A stretch of DNA of 64,000 nt from Azohydromonas aeria (GCF_009760915.1 NZ_VIDQ01000008.1:81550-145549); one strand, 5' to 3'. Counted from the first letter of the stretch, positions 54,865 through 63,643 are shown. Notes: generated by a model not told the origin, from the letters alone. Program-made: numbers and translations.

Positions 54865-54889
54865 CAAAAAGCGGCCCCGCGGGGCCGCT
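54865..54889 (-). terminator. Intrinsic terminator after hpf
   Basis: A perfect palindrome agcggccccgcggggccgct is followed on the minus strand by five T residues. It lies 51 bp past the hpf stop, so hpf can be transcribed apart from ptsN-hprK. Confidence 0.88.
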
Positions 54890-54940
54890 CGGTTGCGGAG
54901 CCCGCAGGCTCCAGGTCCGGGCGCGCAGGCCCGGCCTCGA

Positions 54941-55279
54941 TCAGACGCTGGCGGTCATGCGCTTGACCGACGTGTGGTGGTGCTCCTGGGTGCGGTCCTT
55001 GTGGCGCATCACCTGGCGGTCCAGCTTGTCCATGAGCTGATCGATGGCGGCGTACAGGTCCTCGTGCGATTGCTCGACGAAGATGTCGCGGCCCTTGACA
55101 TGCAGCGTCACCTCGGCGCGTTGGCGACGGTCCTTTTCCTTGGACTTGTCAATCGCCAGCAGCACGTTGACATCGACCACCTGGTCGAAATGCCGCGTGA
55201 CCCGCTCCAGCTTCGTCAGCACGTATTCGCGCAGGGCCGGGGTCACGTCGAGATGGTGTCCGCTGATCGTCAGATTCAT
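54941..55279 (-). CDS. hpf: Ribosome hibernation promoting factor, short form
   Basis: 112 residues with [41 protein letters not shown] and the [26 protein letters not shown] strand-helix that binds the decoding centre. It lacks the long dimerising C-terminal domain, so it is the short form that acts with RMF or alone on 70S particles in stationary phase. A His/Arg-rich tail ([12 protein letters not shown]) follows the domain. A strong ribosome site (AAGGAGGAACTG) precedes the ATG. An intrinsic terminator separates it from ptsN. Confidence 0.93.
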   Translation of the reverse strand: MNLTISGHHLDVTPALREYVLTKLERVTRHFDQVVDVNVLLAIDKSKEKDRRQRAEVTLHVKGRDIFVEQSHEDLYAAIDQLMDKLDRQVMRHKDRTQEHHHTSVKRMTASV

Positions 55280-55544
55280 CAGTTCCTCCTTTCGGAAGGG
55301 TTGCTACCGAACGGGCCGGTGACCGCAGCACCGCTGTCCCGTTGAACCCAGTTTGCCCCCGCGCCCGGGTGGTGACAAGTTGATGACAGTACGGTTTGGC
55401 GGCGCTTTCCGGTAAGAGTTGACGCAGCGCAAGCGCTTGCGCAAGACACCGGGAATCGCGGCTTGATGCGACATTTGCCACCGACTGGGCGCCGCACTCG
55501 CCGCCGAGGCCTGCGCCGGCGCGGCACAATGGCCCGCTGACCTC

Positions 55545-56336
55545 ATGCACACCATGAACCCCGAGTTCTTCAGCGCCATCGACACCGGCCGCGCGCGCAG
55601 CAACAACGAGGACGCGGTGGCACTGGACGAGGCCGCGGCGCTGGCGGTGCTTGCCGACGGCATGGGCGGCTACAACGCCGGCGAGGTCGCCAGCGGCATG
55701 CTCACCACGCAGCTGCGCAGCGAGCTCGGCCGCTGGCTGCAGCAGGCCGCGCACGCCGCCTCCGACCAGGAAGTGCGCCGCGCCATGGAGCTGTGCGTGG
55801 GCCAGGCCAACCGCGCCATCTTCGAAGCCGCGCGCGCCAACCCGCAATACGCCGGCATGGGCACCACGCTCGTCATGCTCGTGTTCCGCGGCGGCCACGT
55901 GCTCAGCGGCCATGTCGGCGACTCGCGCGCGTACCGGCTGCGCGGCTCGCGCCTGATGCGCCTCACCCGCGACCACTCGCTGCTGCAGGAACAGATCGAC
56001 GCCGGGCTGATCACGCCCGAGCAGGCTGCCTTCAGCGCCTACAAGAATCTCGTGACGCGCGCCGTGGGCGTGGAGGAGCGCGTGGCGCTGGAGACGCAGC
56101 TGCACGAGCTCCAGCCCGGCGACCTCTACCTGCTGTGCTCCGACGGCCTGTCCGACATGCTCGACGACAGCGCCATCGCCGAGATCCTGCTGGCCCACAC
56201 CGAGCTGGCCCAGGCCGGGCGCGCGCTGGTGGACGCGGCCAACCAGGCGGGGGGAAAAGATAACATCGCCGTGATCCTGGCCCGCGTGCCGGGGGCCGCG
56301 GCGACGTCACGCTCCTGGTGGCCGTTCAAGCGCTGA
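55545..56336 (+). CDS. PP2C-family serine/threonine phosphatase
   Basis: 263 residues of the bacterial PrpC/Stp type with metal-binding NNEDAVALDEAA, LADGMGGYNAGEVAS, the GHVGDSRAYRLR strand, the TRDHSLLQEQ and the late SDGLSDMLDD and GKDNIAVILARV. It removes phosphate from Ser/Thr of target proteins. A second ATG (MNPEFF, 55554) is an alternative start. It is followed after 74 bp by an FHA-domain gene and then a metallo-beta-lactamase-fold gene. No Ser/Thr kinase gene lies in the cluster. Confidence 0.9.
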   Translation: MHTMNPEFFSAIDTGRARSNNEDAVALDEAAALAVLADGMGGYNAGEVASGMLTTQLRSELGRWLQQAAHAASDQEVRRAMELCVGQANRAIFEAARANPQYAGMGTTLVMLVFRGGHVLSGHVGDSRAYRLRGSRLMRLTRDHSLLQEQIDAGLITPEQAAFSAYKNLVTRAVGVEERVALETQLHELQPGDLYLLCSDGLSDMLDDSAIAEILLAHTELAQAGRALVDAANQAGGKDNIAVILARVPGAAATSRSWWPFKR

Positions 56337-56410
56337 CAGCGCCGCTCGCAACACTTGCCCGCCGGGCGCGCCCCTACCGCCGACGCCAGCCACACGAGGA
56401 CAAGACAAGC

Positions 56411-57076
56411 ATGGGCAAACTGGTCGTCTCACTCGACGGCGTGGTGATCAAGCAGGTCGAGCTCACCAAGGACAAGACGACGCTGGGGCGGCGTCCCTAC
56501 AACGACATCGTCATCGACAACCTCGCCGTCAGCGGCGAGCACGCCGTGCTGCAGACCGCGGGCGACCTGGTCTTCATCGAGGACCTCAACAGCACCAACG
56601 GCACTTACATCAACGGCCGCGCCATCCGCCGCCAGCAGCTCGCGCACAACGACACGGTGGAGATCGGCAAGTACAAGCTGCGCTACCTGGGGCACGAGGC
56701 CGGCCCCGACTTCGAACGCACCCAGGCGCTGCGCGCGCCCGCCCCTTCGGGCTTCGCGCACACCGCGCCGCTGCCCGGCGCGGGCAGCCCGATGCCTGGC
56801 GGCGCCGAGCTGCCCGTGGCCACGCTCAAGGTGCTCAACGGCAATGCCGCCGGACACGAGGCGCAGCTCGGCAAGATCGTCACCACCGTGGGCAAGCCCG
56901 GCGTGCAGGTGGCCAGCATCACGCGCCGGCCCAGCGGCTACGTGCTCACCCACGTCGAAGGCAGCGCCCGGCCCAGCGTCAACGGCGCGCCGCTGCAGGC
57001 CGACACCGCGCCGCTGCGCGACGGCGACGTGATCGAGCTCGCCGGCACGCAGATGCTCTTCTCGCTGCAACGCTGA
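56411..57076 (+). CDS. Protein with two FHA or FHA-like domains
   Basis: 221 residues. The N-terminal FHA domain (~1-95) has all key motifs: TTLGRRPYNDIVIDN, SGEHAVL and NSTNGTYINGR, so it should bind phosphothreonine. After a Pro/Gly-rich linker, a second beta-domain (~135-221) repeats the pattern (IVTTVGKPGVQVASITRRPSG, GSARPSVNGAPL, LRDGDVIELAGTQMLF) without the full GRxxxN-SxxH set. The ATG has GAGGACAAGACAAGC upstream. It would relay phosphorylation signals reversed by the preceding phosphatase. Its stop overlaps the next start. Confidence 0.88.
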   Translation: MGKLVVSLDGVVIKQVELTKDKTTLGRRPYNDIVIDNLAVSGEHAVLQTAGDLVFIEDLNSTNGTYINGRAIRRQQLAHNDTVEIGKYKLRYLGHEAGPDFERTQALRAPAPSGFAHTAPLPGAGSPMPGGAELPVATLKVLNGNAAGHEAQLGKIVTTVGKPGVQVASITRRPSGYVLTHVEGSARPSVNGAPLQADTAPLRDGDVIELAGTQMLFSLQR

Positions 57077-57903
57077 TGGACACCGGCGCGAACCGCGGCG
57101 CGCCGCACCCCGCTGCCCCGGTGCTCAACGTCCGCGTCCTGGGCTGCGCCGGCGCCATCGCCGCGGGCAGCTTCACCACGTCCTTCCTGCTCGACGGCGA
57201 CGTGCTCGTCGACGCCGGCACCGGCGTGGGCACGCTCACGCTGGAGGAGCTCGCGCGCATCGACCACATCCTGCTGAGCCACTCGCACCTGGACCACGTG
57301 CTGGGCGTGCCGCTGCTGGCCGACAGCGTGATGCGGCTGCGCGCCGCCGCGGGCCGTCCGCCCATCGTCGTGCACGCACTGGCCGAGACGCTGCAGGTGC
57401 TGCGCGAGCACGTCTTCAACAACCGCATCTGGCCCGACTTCACGCGGCTGCCCACGGCGCAGGCGCCGGTGCTGGTGCTGCGGCCCTTTGCCGTGGGTGA
57501 CGTGCTGGCCCTGGGCGCGCGCCGCGTGGAGGTGCTCAGCGCCAGCCACACGGTGCCGGCGGTGGGTTTTGCCGCCCGCGCCGCCGAGGGCGCGCGCTGC
57601 TGGGTCTTCACCGGCGACACCGGGCCCGACGAGGGGCTGTGGCAGCGCCTGGCGCAGCTGCCGGTGGCGCACCTGGTGATCGAAACCTCGTTCTGCGACG
57701 AGGAGGCGGCGCTGGCGCGGCTGAGCCGCCACCTGTGCCCGGCGTCGCTGGCGGCGCTGCCGCTGCAGCGCCTGGCAGCACCCGCGCAGCTGCACATCAC
57801 CCACGTCAAGCCCGGCGAGGTCGATACCGTGATGGCGCAGATCCGGCGCCACGGGCTGCAGGCGCGCGCGCTGCGCAGCGGCGACGTGTTCGAGATCGGC
57901 TGA
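57076..57903 (+). CDS. Metallo-beta-lactamase-fold hydrolase, possible cyclic-nucleotide phosphodiesterase
   Basis: 275 residues. The metal motif HSHLDHVLG (HxHxDH), the ASHTVPAVGF His and the Asp in FTGDTGPDE complete a di-metal site; late HITHVKPGE is the final His. Spacing resembles class II cAMP phosphodiesterases and RNase Z-like proteins rather than lactamases. Its ATG overlaps the FHA stop (TGATG), so the pair is coupled. Joint expression with PP2C and FHA proteins suggests a signalling role, perhaps on a cyclic nucleotide. The substrate is not proved by sequence. Confidence 0.78.
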   Translation: MDTGANRGAPHPAAPVLNVRVLGCAGAIAAGSFTTSFLLDGDVLVDAGTGVGTLTLEELARIDHILLSHSHLDHVLGVPLLADSVMRLRAAAGRPPIVVHALAETLQVLREHVFNNRIWPDFTRLPTAQAPVLVLRPFAVGDVLALGARRVEVLSASHTVPAVGFAARAAEGARCWVFTGDTGPDEGLWQRLAQLPVAHLVIETSFCDEEAALARLSRHLCPASLAALPLQRLAAPAQLHITHVKPGEVDTVMAQIRRHGLQARALRSGDVFEIG

Positions 57904-58126
57904 CTCCGGGATGGCCCGGGCCGCCCGGGCGCGCGGTTCCTGCCGTTTGTCCGGAGGGCAGCCGCGGCGCGCCGGCTCCAGCATCGCGGCACCGGCGCGG
58001 CCGCCGTGGGGCTTCACCAGGAGTCGTCTTGCCCTCCACGCGCCGCTGCCGTGCCGGCCGCAGCCCGGCGCGCCGTACCGGCGCTGGCGCCACGACACAC
58101 CGTCCAAGCCGAAGGAGGAAGTCTCC

Positions 58127-58660
58127 ATGCGCAGCACCTGTCGTCGCCGTATTGCTCCCCACTCCTGCCGCCAGCGCCAGCGCCGTCACGCGGCGCGCCG
58201 GCAGCGCCAGCCGGGCTTCACGCTCATCGAGCTGATGATCGTGGTCGCGATCATCGGCATCCTGGGCGCGGTGGGCTTGCCGCTCTACCAGAACTACATC
58301 GTCAAGGCCCGCGTGGGCAACGCGCTGCGCTCGGTGGACGCCGTCAAGACGGCAGTGGGCGTGTGCATCCAGGAGCAGGGCGGCGTGCTGGCCGGCTGCA
58401 ACGCCGGCAGCCGCGGCGTGCCGACCTTCACGCCGACCAAGGAAGTCACCTCGGCCGCCATCACCGACGGCGTGATCGTGGCCACGCTGTCCAGCGGCGT
58501 AGGCGCGGGCGTGGACGGCAAGACCATCACCTTCACCCCGTCCGCGGGCAGCAGCAGCGTGGTCTGGACCAACACCACCACCATCACCCATGCCGAGGCG
58601 CGCACGCTTGTCGAGCGCAACAACCCGCCGGCCGCGGCGGCTTCCGGCGCCGCGTCCTGA
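58127..58660 (+). CDS. pilA: Type IV pilin with a long basic leader
   Basis: 177 residues. A prepilin peptidase site (QPG then FTLIELMIVVAIIG, Glu5 present) starts the mature pilin of about 147 residues, with the canonical hydrophobic N-helix and QNYIVKARVGNALRSV. The ATG at 58127 has an excellent ribosome site (GAAGGAGGAA), which makes the leader 30 residues, long and very Arg-rich, instead of the usual 6-10. Its two Cys lie close together (VCIQEQGGVLAGC), not near the C-terminus. An intrinsic terminator follows, then, after a 454-bp gap, a PglL-like transferase that may glycosylate it. Confidence 0.9.
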   Translation: MRSTCRRRIAPHSCRQRQRRHAARRQRQPGFTLIELMIVVAIIGILGAVGLPLYQNYIVKARVGNALRSVDAVKTAVGVCIQEQGGVLAGCNAGSRGVPTFTPTKEVTSAAITDGVIVATLSSGVGAGVDGKTITFTPSAGSSSVVWTNTTTITHAEARTLVERNNPPAAAASGAAS

Positions 58661-58722
58661 AGGGCCGGGCAAGGCGGCCAGCCGTTTCGGGCGCCGCCGA
58701 CTCCCGCTGCTTCGTTTCATGA

Positions 58723-58746
58723 AGGCTGCTTCGGCAGCCTTTTTCA
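58723..58746 (+). terminator. Intrinsic terminator of the pilin gene
   Basis: An 8-bp stem aaggctgc/gcagcctt with a TTCG tetraloop is followed by a T-run. It lies 63 bp past the pilin stop, so the next gene needs its own promoter. Confidence 0.92.
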
Positions 58747-58761
58747 TGGCCGCGCGCAGGT

Positions 58762-59047
58762 TGCCCACAACCTTGTTCACGGGCGGCGCCAGGAAGGTTC
58801 GGCGCCGCCACCGCGTCCACAACCATCTCCATCGATACCAACCTCATGAAGTGATCGTGGTGGTAGAGACCGGCCCGGTCTGTGGACAACCGGTTTTTTC
58901 CCTGAGTTTTCAACAGCTTGTGCAAATCACAAGGCTGTGGGCGCGGCGGCGGGATCAGTTCTGCCCAAAACACAACAACTTCCCGTTGGCGGGCCTGGCA
59001 TGTGGACAAGGCCGAGTTGTCCAGATCACTGTCCACAGCCTTGTGCA
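58762..59047. other. Cluster of DnaA-box-like sequences in the pilA-pglL gap
   Basis: The 454-bp gap contains TTGTCCACA twice on the minus strand (58882-58890 and 59002-59010), CTGTCCACA (59030-59038), and weaker TTGCCCACA (58762-58770) and CGTCCACAA (58815-58823), together with TTGTGCAA motifs (58919, 59042). TTGTCCACA is one base from the E. coli consensus and equals the common form in GC-rich bacteria. The region is somewhat richer in A/T than its flanks. No gene is seen. It may be a DnaA-titrating or regulatory region; proof is lacking. Confidence 0.5.
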
Positions 59048-59114
59048 ACGCGGTGCGCGGGGGTGCCGGAGCTTCTTGCTAGAGTCCCGCCGCCTTCCCT
59101 GGAGCCGTGCATCC

Positions 59115-60878
59115 GTGTCCCTGAAACCCTTTCCCGCGCTGTCCCTGGCGGCGCTGCTGGCCTGCTGCGTGCCGGCGCTGGTCGCGTTCAACCTGCCGCC
59201 CTCGGCGACCTTCTTCAACCAGGCCGCGGCGCTGGGTTTGTGGGGCGTGTTCGCGGCCGTGCTGGGCGCGCCGCGCTGGCGCGACGGGACGCGTGCGGGC
59301 AGCGCGCTGCTGGCGGCGCTGGCGGTGCTGGCGCTGTGCGTGCTGTGGTCGGCCGCGGTGGCGCTGCCGGCCAGCCTGGCGGCTTCGTCGCTGGGGATAC
59401 TGCTGGCGGCGCTGCTGCTGGCCTGGTCCGGCGCGTCGCTCGCGCCGGCGGCGCGTGCCGCGGCGCTACAGGCCTTCTGCCTGGGCTGGGTGGTGGTAGG
59501 CGTGCTCAGCAGCCTGATCGCGCTGGTGCAGGTGTTCGCCCCCGGCTGGGCCGACGGCGTGCTCGTCGCGCGCTCAGGCTTCGCGGGCCGCGCCGTGGGC
59601 AACCTGCGGCAACCGAACCACCTGAGCACGCTGCTGCTGTGGTCGCTGGTGGCGCTGGTGCCGCTGCGCGAATCCGGACGGCTGCGCACGCCGCTGGCGG
59701 TGGGGCTGGGCGCGCTGATGGTGGCGGGCATCGAGCTCTCGGGCTCGCGCACCGGGACGCTGGGCGTGCTGCTGCTGGCGCTGTGGGGCCTGGCCGACCG
59801 GCGCCTGTCGCGCCCGGGCCGGCTGCTGCTGGTGGGCGCGCCGCTGTTCTACGCGGTCTGGGCGTTCACGCTCAAGGTGCTGCAGCCCGGCGGCGCCGCG
59901 CTGGGGGCGGCGACGCGGCTGGGCGAGGCCGACGTGTCGGGCTCGCGCTTCGGCATCTGGCGCAACACGCTGGAGATGATCCGGCAGCAGCCCTGGAGCG
60001 GCGTGGGCTTCGGCGAGTTCAATTTCGCCTGGACGCTGACGCCCTTCCCCGGCCGCCCGGTGGCCTTCTTCGACCACACGCACAACCTGGCGCTGCAGTT
60101 CGCGGTGGAGCTGGGCTTGCCGCTGGCGCTGCTGGTGCTGGCGCTGCTGGCGCTGGCGCTGTGGCAGGTCGGGCGGCGCAGCTGGTTCACGCCCGGCGCC
60201 GAGGGCGCTGCGCTGCGCGCCGGCTTCGTGATGCTGTTGCTCTCGGCCGTGCACAGCCAGCTGGAGTACCCGCTGTGGTACGCCTATTTCCTGATGCCGA
60301 TGGCCTGGGTGGCCGGTGCCTGCCTGGGGGCGCGCGGGTCGGAAGCAGCGCCGGCGGCGGCGACGGCGGCGGATTCAGCGCCAAATACGCGCGTCACGCT
60401 TGCGGCGCGGCTGCCAGGCCTGGTGCTGGCCGTGGGCGCGCTGTGGGCGCTGGTGGACTACTCGCGCGTGGTGGCCATCTTCGCGCCTACGCCGGACGCC
60501 GGCCCGCTGGCGCAGCGCATCGAGGCCGGGCAGCGCAGCACCTTCTTCGCCCACCATGCCGACTACGCCGCCGCGACCACCGCGGCGGGGGCGTCGCCCG
60601 CGGCCGTGCTGCCGGCATTCGGCCGCGCCACGCATTTCCTGCTCGACACGCGGCTGATGCAGGCCTGGGCTGAGACGCTGGCCGACGCCGGCCAGCTCGA
60701 CCACGCCCGCCACGTCGCGCAGCGGCTGCGCGAATTCCACTACCCGCAATCGGAACCCTACTTCGCGCCCTGCGACGACGACTCGCTGCTGGAGCCGGGG
60801 GAGCCGAAGCCTTATCAGTGCGAGGCGCCGGGGAAGGTGTTGGGGTGGAGGGATTTCCTGGACGTGGACGGCAAATAG
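59115..60878 (+). CDS. PglL-like O-oligosaccharyltransferase / Wzy-C family membrane protein
   Basis: 587 residues from a GTG (VSLKPFPAL). About eleven to twelve membrane helices, a Wzy_C segment with the long periplasmic loop (GNLRQPNHLSTLLLWSL, SGSRTGTLGVLLLAL, FGIWRNTLEMIRQQPWSGVGFGEF, FFDHTHNLALQFAVELG) and a C-terminal Wzy_C_2-like domain (after about residue 440; QLEYPLWYAYFLMP precedes it). Such proteins move lipid-linked oligosaccharides onto pilins or other secreted proteins. Conserved His in DHTHN supports activity. The pilin gene is the gene just upstream. Confidence 0.85.
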   Translation: MSLKPFPALSLAALLACCVPALVAFNLPPSATFFNQAAALGLWGVFAAVLGAPRWRDGTRAGSALLAALAVLALCVLWSAAVALPASLAASSLGILLAALLLAWSGASLAPAARAAALQAFCLGWVVVGVLSSLIALVQVFAPGWADGVLVARSGFAGRAVGNLRQPNHLSTLLLWSLVALVPLRESGRLRTPLAVGLGALMVAGIELSGSRTGTLGVLLLALWGLADRRLSRPGRLLLVGAPLFYAVWAFTLKVLQPGGAALGAATRLGEADVSGSRFGIWRNTLEMIRQQPWSGVGFGEFNFAWTLTPFPGRPVAFFDHTHNLALQFAVELGLPLALLVLALLALALWQVGRRSWFTPGAEGAALRAGFVMLLLSAVHSQLEYPLWYAYFLMPMAWVAGACLGARGSEAAPAAATAADSAPNTRVTLAARLPGLVLAVGALWALVDYSRVVAIFAPTPDAGPLAQRIEAGQRSTFFAHHADYAAATTAAGASPAAVLPAFGRATHFLLDTRLMQAWAETLADAGQLDHARHVAQRLREFHYPQSEPYFAPCDDDSLLEPGEPKPYQCEAPGKVLGWRDFLDVDGK

Positions 60879-60906
60879 GGCGTGCCGCGCCGTGGCGGCT
60901 TCGGGC

Positions 60907-61392
60907 TCAGGTCTGGGCCGCCACCCAATGCCCCGACTTCCCCCCGATCTTCTCCAGCAGCCGGATGTCGGACATCACCATGCCCTTGTCGGCCGCCTTG
61001 CACATGTCGTAGATGGTCAGGAGGCCGACCTGCACCGCGGTCAGCGCCTCCATTTCCACGCCGGTGACGCCCACCGTCTCGGCCTGCACGGTGCAGTGCA
61101 CGCCGGGCAGGTTCTCGTCGATGTCGAGTTCCACCGCCACGCGCGTCAGCGGCAACGGGTGGCACAGCGGGATCAGGTCGGCGGTGCGCTTGGCGGCCTG
61201 GATGGCGGCGATGCGGGCGATGCCCAGCACGTCACCCTTCTTGGCGGTGCCTTCGCGGATCAGCGCCAGCGTTTCGGGCTGCATGCGGATGCGGCCGGTG
61301 GCGCGCGCCACGCGGTGCGTCGCGGCCTTGGCCGAGACGTCCACCATGTGGGCCTGGCCCTGGCTGTCGAAGTGGGTGAGCGAGTTGTTCAT
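60907..61392 (-). CDS. moaC: Cyclic pyranopterin monophosphate synthase
   Basis: 161 residues with the MoaC catalytic motifs [12 protein letters not shown] and [22 protein letters not shown] with the following KGM. It converts the MoaA product to cyclic pyranopterin monophosphate for molybdenum cofactor. The gene is alone here, divergent from the M48 peptidase gene and convergent with the pglL-like gene. Other moa genes are not in the window. Confidence 0.96.
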   Translation of the reverse strand: MNNSLTHFDSQGQAHMVDVSAKAATHRVARATGRIRMQPETLALIREGTAKKGDVLGIARIAAIQAAKRTADLIPLCHPLPLTRVAVELDIDENLPGVHCTVQAETVGVTGVEMEALTAVQVGLLTIYDMCKAADKGMVMSDIRLLEKIGGKSGHWVAAQT

Positions 61393-61458
61393 GGGTTGAA
61401 ACCTGGCAGCAAAAGGGCGGTGCGATCATAGCCAGCCCTTCCTGTCCATCCCGCGCCC

Positions 61459-63057
61459 GTGAAACACCCCCTGGCTGCTCCCGTTCTCGTCGCCGCGCTG
61501 GCCCTGGCCGCGCTGCCGGCGGCCGCGCCCCGGGCGCAGACCGCGCCCGCGTCGTCCTCGCTGCCCGCGCTGGGCGACTCGGTGTCGGGCGAGTTCAGCG
61601 TCGATGCCGAGCGGCGCCTGGGCGAACAGATCATGCGCGAGGTGCGCCCCGACCCGGCTTACCTCGACGACCCGCTGCTGCTCGACTACGTGCAGTCGCT
61701 GTGGCAGCCGCTGGTGGCCGCGGCGCGCCGCCGCGGCGAGATCGGCGCCGACATCGACCGCGCCTTCGCCTGGGAGACCTTCCTGGTGCTGGACCGCAGC
61801 GTCAACGCCTTCGCGCTGCCCGGCGGCCACGTGGGCGTGCACCTGGGGCTCATCGCCATGACGGCCAGCCGCGACGAGCTCGCCGCGGTGCTGGCGCACG
61901 AGCTCTCGCACGTCACGCAGCGCCACATCGCGCGCAGCATCAGCGCGTCCTCGCGCCAGTCGATGGTGGGGCTGGCGGCCATGATCGTGGGCGTGCTGGC
62001 CTCGGCGCGCACCGGCAACGCCGCCATGGCGCAGGCGGCGGTGGTAGGCGGTCAGGCGGCCATGGTGCAGGGCCAGCTGAACTACTCGCGCGACATGGAG
62101 CGCGAGGCCGACCGCGTCGGCTACGGCGTGCATAGCGACGCCGGTTTCGCCAGCGCCGGCATGGCCGGCATGTTCGAGAAGCTGGAGCACGCCAATCGGC
62201 TCAACGACAGCAACAACTATCCCTACCTGCGCTCGCACCCGCTGACCACGGAGCGCATCGGCGAGGCGCGCGCGCGCGTGCAGGCCAACGCGCATGCCGC
62301 GCGCAACGCGCCGCCCGACGGCGCCTTCGAGCACGCGCTGGCGCAGGCCCGCGCGCGCGTGCTGATGGACTCCAGCGTGCAGGCGCTGCGCCGCGCGCAA
62401 GCGCAGCAGCCCGGGGCCGACGCCGCGCCGGCGCAGCGCCTGGGCCTGCTCTACGGCCAGGCGCTGGCCGCGACGCTGCTGCGCGAGTTCGACGCCGCCG
62501 ACGCGGCGCTGGCCGCGGCCGAGGGGCTGCTGCAGCGCGAGGCGCCGCCGGCGGCGCGCGGCGCCGACGCGGCGCAGTGGCTGCAGCTGCTGCGCGTGCA
62601 GTCGCTGCTGGCGCGCGGCGACGGGCGCGCGGCGCTGCAGCAGATGCAGGCGCTGCCCGAAGGCGGCGGCTCGCGTCCGCTGCTGCTGTGGCGCGCGCAG
62701 GCCGCGCTGGGCGCGGCGCGCGCCGGCGGGGCGCCTGAGCCGCTGCGGCGCAGCACCGAGGCGCTGCAGACCTGGGTAGCCGAGCACCGCGACGACGCCG
62801 GCGCCTGGCAGGCGCTGGCGCAGAGCGCCGGCCAGCTCGGCCTGAAGCTGCGCTCGGTGCGCGCCGAGGCCGAGGCGCGCGCGGCGCTGGGCGACGTGCC
62901 CGGCGCGGTGGACCGGCTGCGCGCCGGCCAGCAGCTCGCGCGCAGCGGGGCGGCACCGGCGGATTTCATCGAGGCTTCGATCATCGACGCGCGGCTGCGC
63001 GAGATGGAAGCGCGCCGGCGCGAGATCGAGGCGGAGATGCGCAACCAGCGCCAGTGA
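61459..63057 (+). CDS. M48-family metalloprotease with TPR-like C-terminus (BepA-like)
   Basis: 532 residues. A signal peptide (LVAALALAALPAAAPRAQ) is followed by an M48 domain with zinc site VLAHELSHVTQRH and downstream Glu in MEREADRVGYGV, then a long helical C-terminus rich in Ala/Leu/Arg that fits TPR repeats. The layout matches periplasmic BepA/YfgC, which guards outer-membrane protein assembly and LptD maturation. lptD, lptE, surA and bamE in this window are its expected clients or partners. Confidence 0.9.
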   Translation: MKHPLAAPVLVAALALAALPAAAPRAQTAPASSSLPALGDSVSGEFSVDAERRLGEQIMREVRPDPAYLDDPLLLDYVQSLWQPLVAAARRRGEIGADIDRAFAWETFLVLDRSVNAFALPGGHVGVHLGLIAMTASRDELAAVLAHELSHVTQRHIARSISASSRQSMVGLAAMIVGVLASARTGNAAMAQAAVVGGQAAMVQGQLNYSRDMEREADRVGYGVHSDAGFASAGMAGMFEKLEHANRLNDSNNYPYLRSHPLTTERIGEARARVQANAHAARNAPPDGAFEHALAQARARVLMDSSVQALRRAQAQQPGADAAPAQRLGLLYGQALAATLLREFDAADAALAAAEGLLQREAPPAARGADAAQWLQLLRVQSLLARGDGRAALQQMQALPEGGGSRPLLLWRAQAALGAARAGGAPEPLRRSTEALQTWVAEHRDDAGAWQALAQSAGQLGLKLRSVRAEAEARAALGDVPGAVDRLRAGQQLARSGAAPADFIEASIIDARLREMEARRREIEAEMRNQRQ

Positions 63058-63081
63058 GCGCCGCGGACGGCGGCGCGGCGC

Positions 63082-63432
63082 TCAGTCCCCGAACACCGAC
63101 TCCATCGCCGAGTCGATGACCATGCCGCACAAGCTGTAGATCAGCGAGCCCACCAGCGCCGCGCCGAAGCCCGTGACGCTGAAGCCCGACAGCACCGAAG
63201 CCGCGGCCCAGAACGTGATCGCGTTGATCACGAACAGGAACAGCCCCAGCGTCAGCACCGTCACCGGCAGCGTCAGCAGCACCAGCAGCGGCCGCACCAC
63301 GGTGTTGAGCAGCCCAAGCACCAGCGCCGCCACCATGGCCGCACTGAAGCTCGCCACCGTGACGCCCGGGTAGAGATAGGCCACCAGCAACAGCGCGGCA
63401 GCCAGCAACAGCCAACGGACCAGCAGTTTCAT
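63082..63432 (-). CDS. DUF360-type small membrane protein (phage-holin-superfamily label)
   Basis: 116 residues and about four membrane helices: LLVRWLLLAAALLLVAYLYPGV, AALVLGLLNTVVRPLLVLLT, VTVLTLGLFLFVINAITFWA, and a last helix near ALVGSLIYSLCG. LNTVVRPLL and LFLFVINA are the hallmarks of this widespread family of unknown function, often annotated as phage holin family though it has no phage link. No phage gene lies here. The start is taken at MKLLVR; an ATG four codons upstream is possible. Confidence 0.85.
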   Translation of the reverse strand: MKLLVRWLLLAAALLLVAYLYPGVTVASFSAAMVAALVLGLLNTVVRPLLVLLTLPVTVLTLGLFLFVINAITFWAAASVLSGFSVTGFGAALVGSLIYSLCGMVIDSAMESVFGD

Positions 63433-63586
63433 GCGGCCAAGCATAGCCGCGGCCCGCACCGTGCCCGCGCCGCATCGCGGCCGCGGCTGCGCTCGATCAA
63501 GACCCAGGCAAGGCGCCACCGCGCCGGCACCGCGCGGCGCGGCTGCGCCAGTGGCAACGGTTTCTTGAGACTTCTAAAGAAAACGC

Positions 63587-63614
63587 TTGATTGAGAATAA
63601 TTCGTGTTTAGAAT
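63587..63614 (+). promoter_or_regulatory. tonB promoter with overlapping Fur-box-like site
   Basis: TTGATT (63587-63592) and TAGAAT (63609-63614), 16 bp apart, form a likely promoter. The spacer holds tgagaataattcgtg (63592-63606), whose left half matches the 7-1-7 Fur pattern at six of seven positions, while the right half keeps ATT only. With fur encoded in this window, iron control of tonB is expected; the site itself is a partial match. Confidence 0.6.
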
Positions 63615-63643
63615 GGGCACAAACCCTCATACAACGTGTGCCC

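Noticed and set aside
63082..63432. Prophage remnant suggested by the phage holin family label
   Set aside because: The family is a general small membrane protein of bacteria. No lysin, integrase or structural gene is nearby.
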